NCBI GenBank assembly: GCA_014773175.1
Contig: VXCM01001382.1
Span: 211,278-275,277 of the forward strand
Reading direction: 5' to 3'
DNA length: 64,000 bases
DNA from: Lucifuga dentata
Taxonomy: Eukaryota > Chordata > Actinopteri > Ophidiiformes > Bythitidae
Positions 13,236 to 26,487 of this stretch are shown here, in pieces. Made by a program: the position numbers and the translations under genes. The stretch's first letter is position 1. Each line of letters begins with the position of its first letter. Under the pieces are notes generated by a model. The model was given only the letters and a program-made list of their open reading frames with translations. It made no database searches and had not been told where the DNA came from.

Positions 13236-16200
13236 TTGGAGCTCTGTGTTCTCACTATCCAGTTAAAGCTGCTCTTAAGGGCACAAAGACCTTCTTTCAT
13301 CCACTTACACTCACTCATAATCCATTTTACCCACTAGATCATCCATGGATCATCCATAACACACACACACACACACACACATGGGCTGTGTTGTCTTACA
13401 AGCAAGGCACTGCTTTGCATTATGTCTAGTGTAATGGTTTTAAGGCACTGAAGCAAAGACAATGAGATGTTATTAAAGTATTAGGCTGTTAGTAAAATCA
13501 TTACAGTCTTTAATCGCTGCACACAGCCCTTCTCTTCACCATCCTTTTCCTGTCTTCCTCTCTGTGACAGCTGTGCATGTGGGGGAGTCTACCTCTCCCT
13601 GCTGGTTTTTGTACCCTGGCTGAATCCTCTGTTTGGGCTGGCTCACTGATCCTCTGTGCATGTGTGTGTGTGGGTGTGTATTTTGTATAGAAAAAAATCT
13701 GTCTGGATGTTTTCTCCCTGTCTCTCTCCTCTGTGTACCTTGCTACATCTTTGTAAAAACAGTATGTGACTACTAAACAGTATTTAGTTGCACACTATGC
13801 TGGTCATTTTACACACATAGTAAGAGTGGAGTTTGACTGGACCCCTTTTCTTCACAGCGTGCTTGACCGTGTTTTTATAAATCAGTAAAATAGCTGAAAC
13901 CAAACCAGCTTTGGATTATGTAAAAAACAAATAGAAAAATAGCATTGTCTTTGCAGTCTGGCAGAAATCAGAGCATGCTTGGAAGAAAGTCATTATGTAG
14001 AATGTTTTTGCCTTCTAGCAGGCAACTGATGTGTGTGTGGTTCAATGACATAATGGCTCTGCTGGTCTTTTATCGGCTTGCCAGTAAACCTTTATTTTCA
14101 GCTGGCTGAAAAGGGAATTTTGAAGACGAAAGAGACTTGGAGGTAGTCATCTACTGTAAAAATTTGCTTGAAGCCGCTCGAATGTATTTTAAGACTCTGC
14201 CTCTGTTTGCAGGAAGGAGCAGAGCATTTTATCTCCAGTGAACTGCTGGAACCTGTTGCTGCTCCAGGTGAAGCGGGAAAGCCGAGACCACGCCACCCTG
14301 TCCGACCTCTACCTCAACAACATCATTCCCCGCTTTGCACAGGTCAGCGAGGACTCAGGACGCCTTTTTAAGAAGGTAATACTCATTCAGTCACACTGGT
14401 TGACACAAAGAAATTTGATTTCAGTACCGTATATACTCGACTATAAGCCGATCTTGAGTATAAGCCGACCCCCTGATGTTGTTCCATCAATTTATTAGTT
14501 TAGCAAATTACTGCTTTTTCTGAGAAATGTCATAGTATTCCTTTGATTTTCTGAAAATAATCCACTACTGATACCTGTAAACAGATGATTACCGTAAGTG
14601 ACATTAGCTAACATTAAGTTTTCCGGACTCCTCTTCCTTGTCTGAATCGCATTGATGAAGGTAAGGAAAGCTTTACAAATGAGCTATAATTATCACAGCG
14701 CTTATTTAGCTGTGTAATTATGGTGAGGTTTTCTTTTTGTTTTTTTTTTTTTTGTTTGTTTTTTTTAAGAATCTCACCCATTACATGTTTTCATTAATTA
14801 TCCTCTACCTGAGGTCAATGTGGGCCTGTCTATGTGCTGGACATTCTTTGATACGGAGTTTTGGAATTCCCTTAGTCGACCCCCTGATGTTGTTCTGTCA
14901 ATTTATTTCTTTAGCAAATTACCTGTTTTTCTGGGTATTGTCATAGTATTCGTCTGATTTTCTGAAAATAATTTGCGTACTGGTACCGGTAAACATGATA
15001 TTTATTTCAGCATCTGATTACCTTAACTGACGGATCACGGCTTACTGGCCGCCACAAATTGTGCTAAATAAGATGTTTATCAGGAAATACATCATTCTAA
15101 GATATGATTAAACTACTTTACATGGGTAGTGGTACTAGGTAGTATTTCCACCCCTGGAAATTTTGTTCTCTGGGATCCGATTTGAATTACTCGCATATAA
15201 GCCGACCCCCTGATTCGCGTTGTGAAATTTGGTGAAAAAAAACAAAAAACAAAAACTCGGCTTATACTCGAGTGTATACAGTAATTATCGGAGAGGTTGC
15301 CATTTATTTTTACAGGTAGATGTTTTTAAAAAGCTGGTATTTAGATGCTCCTCCACTGTTAGTACAGATACTGAATGAATGAGGCAGAAAAATGAGAGTT
15401 GGATGTATGGATGAAGGAAGAAGATATTATTCCAGTTCACTTTTTAAATTAAGCTTGAGCCAGTAAGATTAAATTTCATGAACAGATTCTGTATCATTTT
15501 GGCATTGTTTGCTGTTGAGGGTACAATACCTGCTTGTTGAAGTTCTTCCTCATAATTGAATGATTTTCTGTAACCATATCATATTATTTTTTGTCCATTT
15601 AATGATTGCTAATCAGCTCATCTTCAGACCTGGGTAGAATATGCTGTCTGTTTTGATTGTCTGAGAGAAAACTACACTGTCTGAAGTAGGTAAAGGAAGA
15701 GAAAAAGAGGAAGAACAGGAAATTAGGATAGAGAGAGGGAGGAGATACAGGGATGTCTCTGGAGGTCAGAGCTTACTGTGACCTTGTCGAGCAAATACCA
15801 AGGCTGAGTCCTCCCCTGGGACACAGTCATTCATCTCCAGGCTGGACAGTTTAGACAACTGCATAAGCTCTGGGAGGATTTGCTCAGGTATCCACTGTGG
15901 AGTTCCACAGTAAAACACTTTTGCAAAGTGAGATAATTTTAAGAAAATTTAGAAATTGGGATCTGGTGCTCAGAACCAGGATTCTGGCTTTATAAAACCA
16001 GGATCATGTTTAGGATGGGATAAGGATCAAAGTCAGATAGTGAGGAGGAATAAAGTTACAGTTTTGGAATCAAATGAAATAATTGAAAAGCACTCGCAAA
16101 TATAGTAACAAAAATGTGTGAGCGTGTGTGCACACGTATAACAAACTGAAACAGGCTGTGTATGGAATGTCATGGCGGAGGCTGCTGATTTCCATCCTGA

Positions 16201-19200
16201 TAGGCTGTCTTTAAACTCAGCTCACAGTCTGATCACGGGGGATGAGAACACAAACTTCCACTACCATTGTCTCAAATACCAGCTCCAAAACACACACTTT
16301 CTCTCTTTTTCCTCCTTTTTTAACATTCTGACTGTTCTTTTTCATGAGGGTTATTTCCATCACGGCTGGAACACACACAGAAACCTATGCACATACACAT
16401 AAATTGTTGTGATGGCTAATTAATTACATAATTAGTTCAATTATAAAGTTTACAGTCACTGACATTGAAACTGGTGCTGCCAGGGGCCATGACACAGACA
16501 CACTACACACACTCTTAGCTACTTGGATGCACAGAACAACCCATTTTAGAGAAATCATCACATTCAGCTAAGACATTTCTATCCAAAGTTGTGTAGAATG
16601 ATACTGTTATCTCAATGGGGTAGTGTGTAAGTGTGTGTGTGAGAGATCTTATCAAGAGAGTTTATTGACAGAGAGAGAGAGAGCCTTAATGAGTCCAATT
16701 GCATTAATGAGCTGTCTAAGCCTGCAGAGTTACGCTAATGGAGCCTGGTTTCATTACTGTGTTCTGTTTTCTGTTATGAGTTTGTTGCGCCAGGCAGACC
16801 AGGATGAAAAGTTCAAAGGTCAGGTTCCCTGGTTGATAGATAGGAGGGTTCTGGCATGGCTGATTGGTTTTTGATTGGCTCTAGTCTGGCTGGTTGTCAC
16901 CTAATACTCCTCCTACATTGCTTTAGAGAGGGAGGGTGGGGCAACTTCACTTGTCCTGTTACCTCTTTTCTCTGCTTCAGTACCCTAAATCTCTTCCCTG
17001 TCTCTTTTTTCTCCCTCCACAGCACGTATCCCTCTGCTCCTGTGCGTCTCCCTCTCTGTAATTCTCCCACATGAATCATCCCTTGTTCCATCCTTTTTTC
17101 CTCCATAACCTTCAACCTTTCACGTGGGTCACTCTGTTGCCGTACAAACAGACTCTTCTCCCTCCATTTCCCTTATTTGCCTCCTGCTTCTTCACCAACA
17201 ACCCTTCACATACCCTTAACACCCCCCTCCTCCTTTATTTTTTTTTTTACCAGCTCACCTCCTGACCTCATTTCCCCACCTTGCCCCATCCATCTTTTGT
17301 GCCCTCTTCCAGGAGAAGATAGATGCTCAACATGTACAGGCCAAACCTGTTAGTGTCTTCCTTTCATTCTCCATTTCTTACCTCATTTTCTTAATTGACT
17401 GTTTTCTCCCTTCCTTCCTTCTCCTTAATTATCCCTCTTGCTTTTCCCTCGCTTTCTTTCAGCTGCCCACTTTGTGCATGTGAATCTTCTTCTCCTTATC
17501 TGTGTGTGTGTACATGAACTGTATACATGCAAGTTTGCATGCACACATGCTTGTAGAGAATTTATTATCAGGATATTTTGTAGTTGTACAGAATCCCAAC
17601 ACACTGAAGCACAAGTATTACAGTATTACAGTGCATGTATGCGCTACAATGCCGTGTCGTGATGTCTTGAGAATGGTAGTGCCCTCATTACTCCATGTCC
17701 TCCCTCTTTTATCTGGTGTTTTTTTTTTTTTTTTTNTTTTTTTTTTTTTTTTTGCTACTTTGTCCTCACGTCTTCTGCTCTTTCATCCTGTTGCTCTGTC
17801 TGTCTTGCTCTCACTGCTGCCCTGCCATCATTCAGAGATTCAGCCTGTTGCTTCAGCCTCTAACTCAACATCCATCAACTCCACCATTACCCTGCTCATT
17901 TATCTGACTGGCAACTCCTCCCCGTCTGGCTGGATAACTTAGTCTGGATGGATGATGGCGCAGTTGGTTGATTACATAAATGAGTGGGTGAGGATGTTGT
18001 TGGCGGACAGGGAGAGGACTTAGTAGATGGGTGGATGATAAAATCTTGATGGTAATGACTATAAGCTAATGCCTGGACTTCTTTTACTCACATTATTTCT
18101 GCCCTTGTCTTTTTTCTCTCCAGAGCAAAGAGGTTGGCATACAGCTACAAGAGGATCTGATGAAAGTCCTTAATGAGCTTTACGCGGTAAGAAAAATCAC
18201 TGAGAAACTTTCCAGTAAGGAACAATTGCAAAAAATATAGGTAGCACTAATATACATAAGAATATTACATACAATATTGTTATATTACAATATTACACAC
18301 ACAAAAACAATGCAAAATGAGGAAATAAAATACATATAATCAACCATAAATAAATGAAATATACAGAAATATGACATTTAGTAGTACAATCAGACACAGA
18401 TTGAATAATATTTCAGCTACCAGTCAGTGAATGTAGATGATAACGTGACCCACCACCTCTAGAAATTCCCAAACCTCATCAACATCTAATAGAACTAGAT
18501 TATCTAGATATTAAATGAAGCATTATTCAGCAATGCGTAACCTATTTCTCACCTCAAATACATTCAGAAACTGATTTTAGTGGATCGTTCATAAGAAACC
18601 TGATTCCAAAAGAGCTGTCATGTTTTTACAGAGTGAAAATAAGAAGCAAAGACAGACTAGTGAGTGGTGTGTTTATCCGCTGAGGTGAAGAAAGGGTCCA
18701 TATTGATGATGTGGGGAATAAATAGTCAGTCTTCGCTTATACAGTCCACTTGAAATTATGTCTGTCTAGCAAAGTCATTCATGGCCTTGCCCGATCACAG
18801 CGAGCAAAGTGAAAGTTGCCTGGCTTTAACTTCATGTTTGCATCGAAAAGCTTTAAAATGATACTCAACCCAAAAGATTTTTAGGATCAAAAATGTGTCC
18901 CTTTTAGATCTGAAATTTGGCTGTTAGAGAACAACAGCTCTGGTCATTTTGTGAATTTTTGTCAGTTACAGTGTCTTCAAATCAAGCGTTCATACCAGCG
19001 TTACGCTCATATTTTTGACAAAATATGCTAAATACACACACAATACTCCGTTTGTTGCTCAAATGGTGAGCTCACTGCAAAGAATGTTCTGATGGTTGCA
19101 TTGTAATCACCCTCCTTATCAACTGGACCGTCTGATTTGATAGTTGATATTCCAGATTTCGTCACTGGATGGGTGTTGTCTGGGTCTTCTCACGCTGTCA

Positions 19201-22200
19201 GGGCCATTGTGGCTACACATGTCCAGGCTGTTGCCAAAAGCCTGAGACAATCAAAATTTCCTACAACACCACAGTTGTAGGAAACGGCAAACTTCCAATG
19301 TAGTTGGAAGCTCAGCCAGGCTCATAAAAGCAAGTTTAATGCTGTAATTATAGTATATAGTAAGAGATAGAAATAGATTTTGCCTGAATGACATGCACAT
19401 ACACAGACACAGCAGTGTGTGTGTGTGTGTTAGGGGAGGATTTGAGCAAAACAGTATATAATGACAGCTCTGGTGGTGGTGGTCAAAGAATAAGGCTGAC
19501 ACTGCACACACACACTTGTTTCATGTGTTTCATGTCATACCCACACCACCCTGTACAAGCAACATAGTGTATAATTCTGTTAGTGTGTAAAATATGAAAT
19601 GCGTCCGTGTGTGTTGTGCAGAGAGGCTTCACAATGCTTACTGATGCAATAAAGACACACTTTTGATCCAGAGCCAAACATCCTCTCTGTCTCCGTCTCC
19701 AACCTCAATCCCAGGTGATGAAGACGTACCACATGTACAACACAGACAGCATTAACGCAGAGTCCAAGCTGAAGGAGGCAGAGAAGCAGGAGGAGAAGCA
19801 GATGGGACGCTCTGGGCGACAGGACGACAGGCAGACGCCGCGCTCTCCAGACGCCCTGGCCACCATCAAGACCGAGGAGAAACACGTCCGGCGTTCCAGC
19901 GTCAAAAAAATTGAGAAGATGAAAGAGAAGGTAAGCTGGGCTGGATCTGATGAGGGAAATGATTACAGAGAGGGAGTCTAGTGAAGGCAGAAAGACAAAT
20001 TCACTCAAACACAGCCTCCCACCTGTTGTCATGCTGACTTATGGTGTGTGCGTGTGTGTCTTTTTAATGATGCATGAGTGCGGGACTGCCTTGTTGCTAA
20101 TCTGGTCTACTACAGCTGTGGCCTGTCACGGCAACATGATTCTCCACCGCTTATTATCCATAATCAATACTGGGCCGTGTTCACTCTAACACCTATTATC
20201 CTCTTCCTTCTTTCTCTCCTACAACCTGCTATTATCCTTCTTCTTTCCATTTTTTTTTTTTTTTTTTTTNCTCCTCCCCCCCATGTCTCTTTGCTTTCTC
20301 TCTCTCTCTCTCGTTCTCTCTGAACTATCCTTCTATCTCTCAGAGGCAGGCCAAGTACACAGAGAACAAGCTGAAGGCCATCAAGGCGAGGAATGAGTAC
20401 CTGTTAGCCCTCGAGGCAACCAACAGCTGTGTCTTCAAATATTACATCCACGACCTCTCTGACATCATTGACGTGAGTACCACACTCGTTGTTTTTACAT
20501 GCAATTGTATACAGTTCTACTCAGATTAAGGCAATAAATTGTTTTGTTTTTTTTTTTACATATCACATACACACGTAAAAGAAATTGACATAAATCAATA
20601 CTGATGTCTTCATAACAGATCTACACGATATGATTTTAAGTACTTTACTCAAGGATGTCAGATACAGATTTTATTTGTCATATGTGGGTTAACACAGGGT
20701 CAATGGTACAATGAAATGTGTTTCACGAGAGAAACGGGTCAGCTCAGCAGTAANGGTTAACACAGGGTCAATGGTACAATGAAATGTGTTTCACGAGAGA
20801 AACGGGTCAGCTCAGCAGTAAAAAGAACATTGGTTACAATAAGAGCACTCCTATAGAAGATAAAATATAAGATAGGATAATAAATAAAAGTAAGTAAAAA
20901 TAAGAAATGCATGTAAATAATATGTAAATAATCCATTGGCTTGGAATTGGTGTAGGTGATCTGTGTGTGCATTTCTTGACTTGGCATACATCCCTCATAC
21001 ACTGATTAAGCAACTAGTCATGTATATTTGGTAAACATACAGTGTGTTACTCTCTGTATGAGTATATATTTATAGGCCGATAATGTGTTACATGTTTGTG
21101 TGTGTATCCTGGACTCCCTGTGTTTTAGCCAGAGGTGGCCCCTTGGTTAGTCTCGTCATCTTAGCTTCAGTTTTTGCTTAATGAGGCCAGCTTACTCGAC
21201 CCTTTGTGCCTGTCTGTCTTTTCTTTCTTTGTCTCTCAACACCCTGACATGAGAGAGGTGTCGTGGCCCCCCACAGACAAACAGCCAGTGGCAAAACATC
21301 TGGTTAGAATGGTAATAACAATAATAACATTTCACTGCTGGCCGATGGAGCGGTCATCAGCAGGATATCACTCTGTCACACTGACTGATGGCACTGACGT
21401 AATTCTTGCTTTAGCTGCGCTCCGTTGGAAGTTCAGTGATATTCACTGTATTAGTTAATTGTGTACTTACTTTTGTCTGTTGTAGTTTTTCTTTGGGATA
21501 AAAAAAAAAAAATCTGACAGTTTTACTATAGACCAGTCTGATGAGCTGGAGTGGCAGCATGAAGGATGTGAAAAAAAAAAAGTTGAAGGCAGCTACATCT
21601 AATGAACAAAGAATCCCGTTTGATTCTGCAGCCACTTGACCAGTTTTTAAATTCATTTTTCCATCGAATGTCATTCAATACTAACATGTCATGATGTGTA
21701 CCTGTGTGTGTATGACAGTGCTGTGACCTGGGCTACCATGCCAGCCTGCACCGTGCCCTGAGGACCTACTTATCTGCAGAACTGAATGTAGAGTCATCTA
21801 AACACACTGGCCTGGAGACGCTGGAAGGAGCTGCAGAGAGTCTGGAACCCAATGGGGACAAACAGAAACTGATGGAGACATACAACAACGTCTTCTGTCC
21901 CCCAGCTCGCTTTGACTTCCAGTCCCACATGGGAGACACGGTACTGTGTGTCTGTGTGTGTATGTGTACATTTAGATATGTCAGTGTAACAGAATGCTAA
22001 TCAGTTTTGGGGAAGAGAAGCATTACCATCAATCAGTTTCTCTAAAGTGCATTGGATCCAGATTTCATTCATTCCTAATTGTTTTCAGTTAGTACTTAAA
22101 GGACTATGCCAGTGATTTTGCATATTTGAGCCCAATAAATACAACAAACAAACTTGTTACATTTCTGCCAACCATTTTCCAAAATATACTACTGGAGCAC

Positions 22201-25200
22201 TGAATGTTATCATTGTTTTTCCTACTTTCCAGACTGCCATTTGTTTCAGTTCATTCCACTACACTATTAAAATCAGCTGGTAGACACCTGAAACATGCTT
22301 GAGATAGGTAATTCATTACAGCAAACCACACTTTGTTATTATTTTTTGTCTCAGTTTAACCAATCCAACAAGCAGCTATATGGAAGAAAATGTATGTCTC
22401 CGCCAAGGGAATATAGTCCCAGGAGAAGACTGCTTTTGCTGAGAAATTAGAAGGACTGTGCCTTCACAATTGTGCATAAGTGTTAGCAGGCAAAACATTG
22501 AATTTTAAGGTGGGTGTATAACATGAACATTTGATTTTGAAAGATTAGGGGATTTGGCAAAGTAACATGAAAACTAAAATACTATTGTATTTGGAAAATG
22601 CTTTTGGAAAATGGTCGGCAATTGATAACATATTTGGGTAGTATTTATTACACTCAAATCCACCAGTATGGTCCTTTAATACATAATTTATTCTTATTTT
22701 GTGCAGCCAGTAATTTTACTTGATGTTTCTATTGGAGCTCAACCCTTTACTATATTAACTTTGTTAAATGATTCTGTCTATGATGTGTGTGCTGTTAGTC
22801 TAATTTCCTCCGTTACCGTTGTGATTTTTGTGTTTTTGTGTGTAGATGGGTGTGATGTGTGCACAGCAGCCACTGGAAGGCGACCTGCTCCAGAGGTGCC
22901 AGCAGCTCCTGTCCCGCCTCTCCACACTCAAGATCGAGAATGAAGAGGTCAGACCTCTTTCTGTCTCCTCTGCCTCTGTCCTCTATTCCTGAAGTTCTCT
23001 CGTTCACCGTCTAAGCCCACCATACTTCTCTCTCCATCACCTCTGGTTTCTATAATATTCTTCTCTCACCCACTTCTCCTACAGCTATGTTTTTTCCCCC
23101 ATTTTCCACCTTTCACTTCAATCCCATATTACTATCAGACCCATTTATAAATCTGTTTATCACAGCTTTTGTTTTATATCCTGTCTCTGCCCATCAGGTG
23201 AAGAAAACCATGGAGGCCACTCTGTCCACCATCCAAGACATGGTGACCGTGGAGGACTACGACGTCTCTGAATGCTTCCACCACAGCAACAGCATGGAGT
23301 CTGTCAAATCCACTTTCAGTGAATCCTATCTCAGCAAGCCCAGTCTGGCCAAGCGACGCGCAAATCAGCAGGAGACTGAGCAGTTTTACTTCACGGTTAG
23401 CACCAGTTGCGGTGACAGATGACTTCTTAAAGCTTAACAGGCACATTTTAACTGTTTTTTTTTTTTTTATCGTAGTTGTATAATATAGTTATATAAAAAC
23501 TTCAAATCTACACATTGTGACGGCATTGTCTGTGTCTGTTGTAGAAGCTGAAGGAGTTTCTGGAAGGCAGGAACCTGATCACCAAACTGGAGGCCAAGCA
23601 TGATCTCATCCAGAAGACACTGGGAGAGAGTGAGTGGAACTGCAGTCCTTCATACCTGACAGACATCATCCTGTGTCCTTTCTTTGTGTAGGGAGTCACA
23701 GTAAGAAATAGCCAAGAAATAGTCCTGTGCTAAGGTACATAAGGACTCATGAAGAGCAGCAGAGTAACATATTTAAAGGAGCATACTGGACATTTTGCCT
23801 AATAAATACAATCTGCATATCATTAGATTACTGACAACCATTTTCCAAAAATACTCTGGAGCAGCACATTTTTCTTACCTTCCAGGCAGCCATTGATTTC
23901 AGTTCATTTCAGTACACTTTTAAAATCAACTTGTAGATATTTTAAACATGCTAGAGATAGGTAATCGATCACAGTGAACCAAACATTGTTTTTCTTTTTT
24001 TTTGTTTTTTTGTTTTTTTTTTTGNCATAATCGCCAGGGAATATAGTCCAAGGTAAAGACAGCTTTTATGAGAAATTAGAACGACTGCATTCGCATGTAC
24101 ATGTTAGCAGGTGAAACATTAATTATAAGAACGTATATCACCTGAAAATTTGATTTTGAAAGATTATGGAATTGTGAAAAATAACAGGAAAACTGAAATT
24201 CAGTTTTATGTTTTGAAAAATGTTTGGCAGAACATAATGCAGGTAGTATTTATTGGGCTCAAACATGCAAAATCACCAACATGGTCCTTTAAGGGTTGTG
24301 TATGTGTGTTGTGTCTGCAAAGAAGGTTAGAATTAGGGTTAGGGTTCGAGCTTTATATGGATGCAGCTGTGTGTTCAAGGGGACGGNGGGGGGGGGGGGT
24401 CCTCCAGGCTATCTGGAATTTTGCATCCTACAGGAAAGCCTAAATGTGCGTGTGCAGGTTCAGCAGGAAGTTTGTTTCCCTGTTTTGTCCATCTGAGGTC
24501 ATTTCCTCATGTGTATTGCTTCTACTATAACTGTCTCTTTCCTCCCCCTTTCTCTCTTTGCCTTCCCTGCTCTTCCTGTCGCTCCTTCCTTTAGGTCAGA
24601 AGACTGACTGTTGCCTTGCCAGGTAGGTGTGGTGAAAGAAATATGCTGACACACATGGATCCATACAGTATATACACACTTACTGATACCATAGCAGTGT
24701 TTAAATCTTGATTTCTTGGCAGCTGAGGGTATATTTTCCCTGTCACTGTTTATAGATATTCTCAACATGTGTGCATGTGTCTGTGTATGCAAATAAAGCG
24801 TTACCAGAGTTGTGTATATATATAGACTTTCTCTCTGGAGACGTAATGACAGAGAACCATTTCTCGCTCTCCCCTTTCTCCCTCTGTGTAGTGGACGAAG
24901 AAACTCTGCAGTACGGAAGCAGGTAATTGTCTGTTCGTAAATGTGTGTATGTTTGTTTCTAAGTGGATGGTAGCTTCTCAGTCAGTCATTGTAGCTTTGT
25001 TTCTAACTCAAGCCACATGTTTTCTCACAGTAGGCTCCTCCCACCGGAAGAGTAGGTACTTAGATGTTGATAGTGTTTTCGTTATTGTCATCCAAGGACA
25101 AAAGATCTCAATTTGGTTAATCCAGTAGATAAATACATACACAGTAAAAATAATACAATCTTTTAGCAGCTTCTGTGTCACCTTAGTACACTCCAATAAT

Positions 25201-26441
25201 ATCATGATCAGAGATCCCCCTTGTGGTTGGCTTTTGCTGTGTGCAGATTCACATGTTGTTCTTCAAAAATGATAATCGGGTTTGAAAATTAAAAGAATAA
25301 CCATGTTGGCACAGCAATGGGTACATATATTGTCAAACACACTCTGTGGCCCCCATTCCCCAGCCTCACTCCTCAGAGCTTTGTGAAGACCCAAAACAAA
25401 CAAAGGAAGTAGAAAAAGAGCTGTCTCCTAGCAACAGCTGGGTACTGTGCCCACCCTCTTTTCCCCACTTCACCATGCCTGATACCCATTCCTGCTAAAT
25501 GTGTCCACTGATGCATGTGCATGTGCAGACGTGTGCAGAAATCCTCCTGACAAGAAGCATGCTGCTCTTTTTTTATTTCCTTACCTGTCTCCTGACTTCT
25601 TCTTCTACCAAGACTAATCCCTCTCCCCTATTTTAGGACTCGGGTGAAGCCATTCCTCTTATGGTTGAGAGCTGTATTCGCTTCATCAGTCACCATGGTG
25701 AGGAAATTCTCCTGTTAAGTGATAGGTTCAGCATCATCAGTCCTGTGCAGTGATTGGTTGCATTGTTATTTCAAGTGTGTTTGGTTCTTGACAAAATTGA
25801 AACTGCTTGATTACACCAGGAACGCCTTACCTGAGATCTGACCTTATTACTAGAAATGAGTGTGTGATCCTGTATTACAATAATAATCTGAACGTGTGTG
25901 TATGTGTGTGTAGGTCTGCAGCATGAGGGCATTTTCAGAGTATCAGGCTCTCAGGTGGAAGTCAATGACATCAAAAATGCATTTGAGAGAGGTAAGCCTG
26001 CACTATCTAGCAAGCAGCATAAACATTTTAATTAGGATGTGTTATGTCCTGATCAGTACTTTGCTTTCATATCCCTGTCCTGTTATTTTTGTGATCTTGT
26101 CTGGTGTGTAGGTGAGGATCCTTTGGCAGGAGACCAAAATGACCATGACATGGACTCCATTGCTGGTGTCCTGAAGCTCTACTTTAGAGGACTGGACCAT
26201 GCCCTTTTCCCAAAGGAAGTCTTCCATGACCTCATATCCTGCGTCTGTAAGTCTCACATCCTTTGTGTGTGTGTGTCAGCGTGTGTATGAGCCTGAGAGT
26301 AAAGTCTTGGCTGTATTTTTTCCAGCAATGGAGAGCCTCCAGGAGAGGGCAGTCCACATTAAGAAAGTTCTGCAATCTCTGCCAAGCAAAACCCTCATCA
26401 TCATGAGATACCTGTTTGCTTTCCTCAACCAGTGAGTAACA

Positions 26442-26487
<46 letters not shown>

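Larger units (their letters stand above)
8826..14212 (+). other. srgap2: srgap2 intron 2
   Basis: 5.4 kb without recognised exons. Holds CT tracts at 9261-9368 (broken by an N at 9318) and 9515-9549, an AT-rich block at about 9830-10080, a poly-T with an N at 10224, a probable retroposon fragment at 11253-11935, MITE copy B, and CA/GA tracts at 13051-13080 and 13203-13230. Confidence 0.75.

Noticed and set aside
24328..24348. TTAGGGTTAGGG telomere-like sequence
   Set aside because: Only about two units next to a G-run and an N. Too short for an interstitial telomere.
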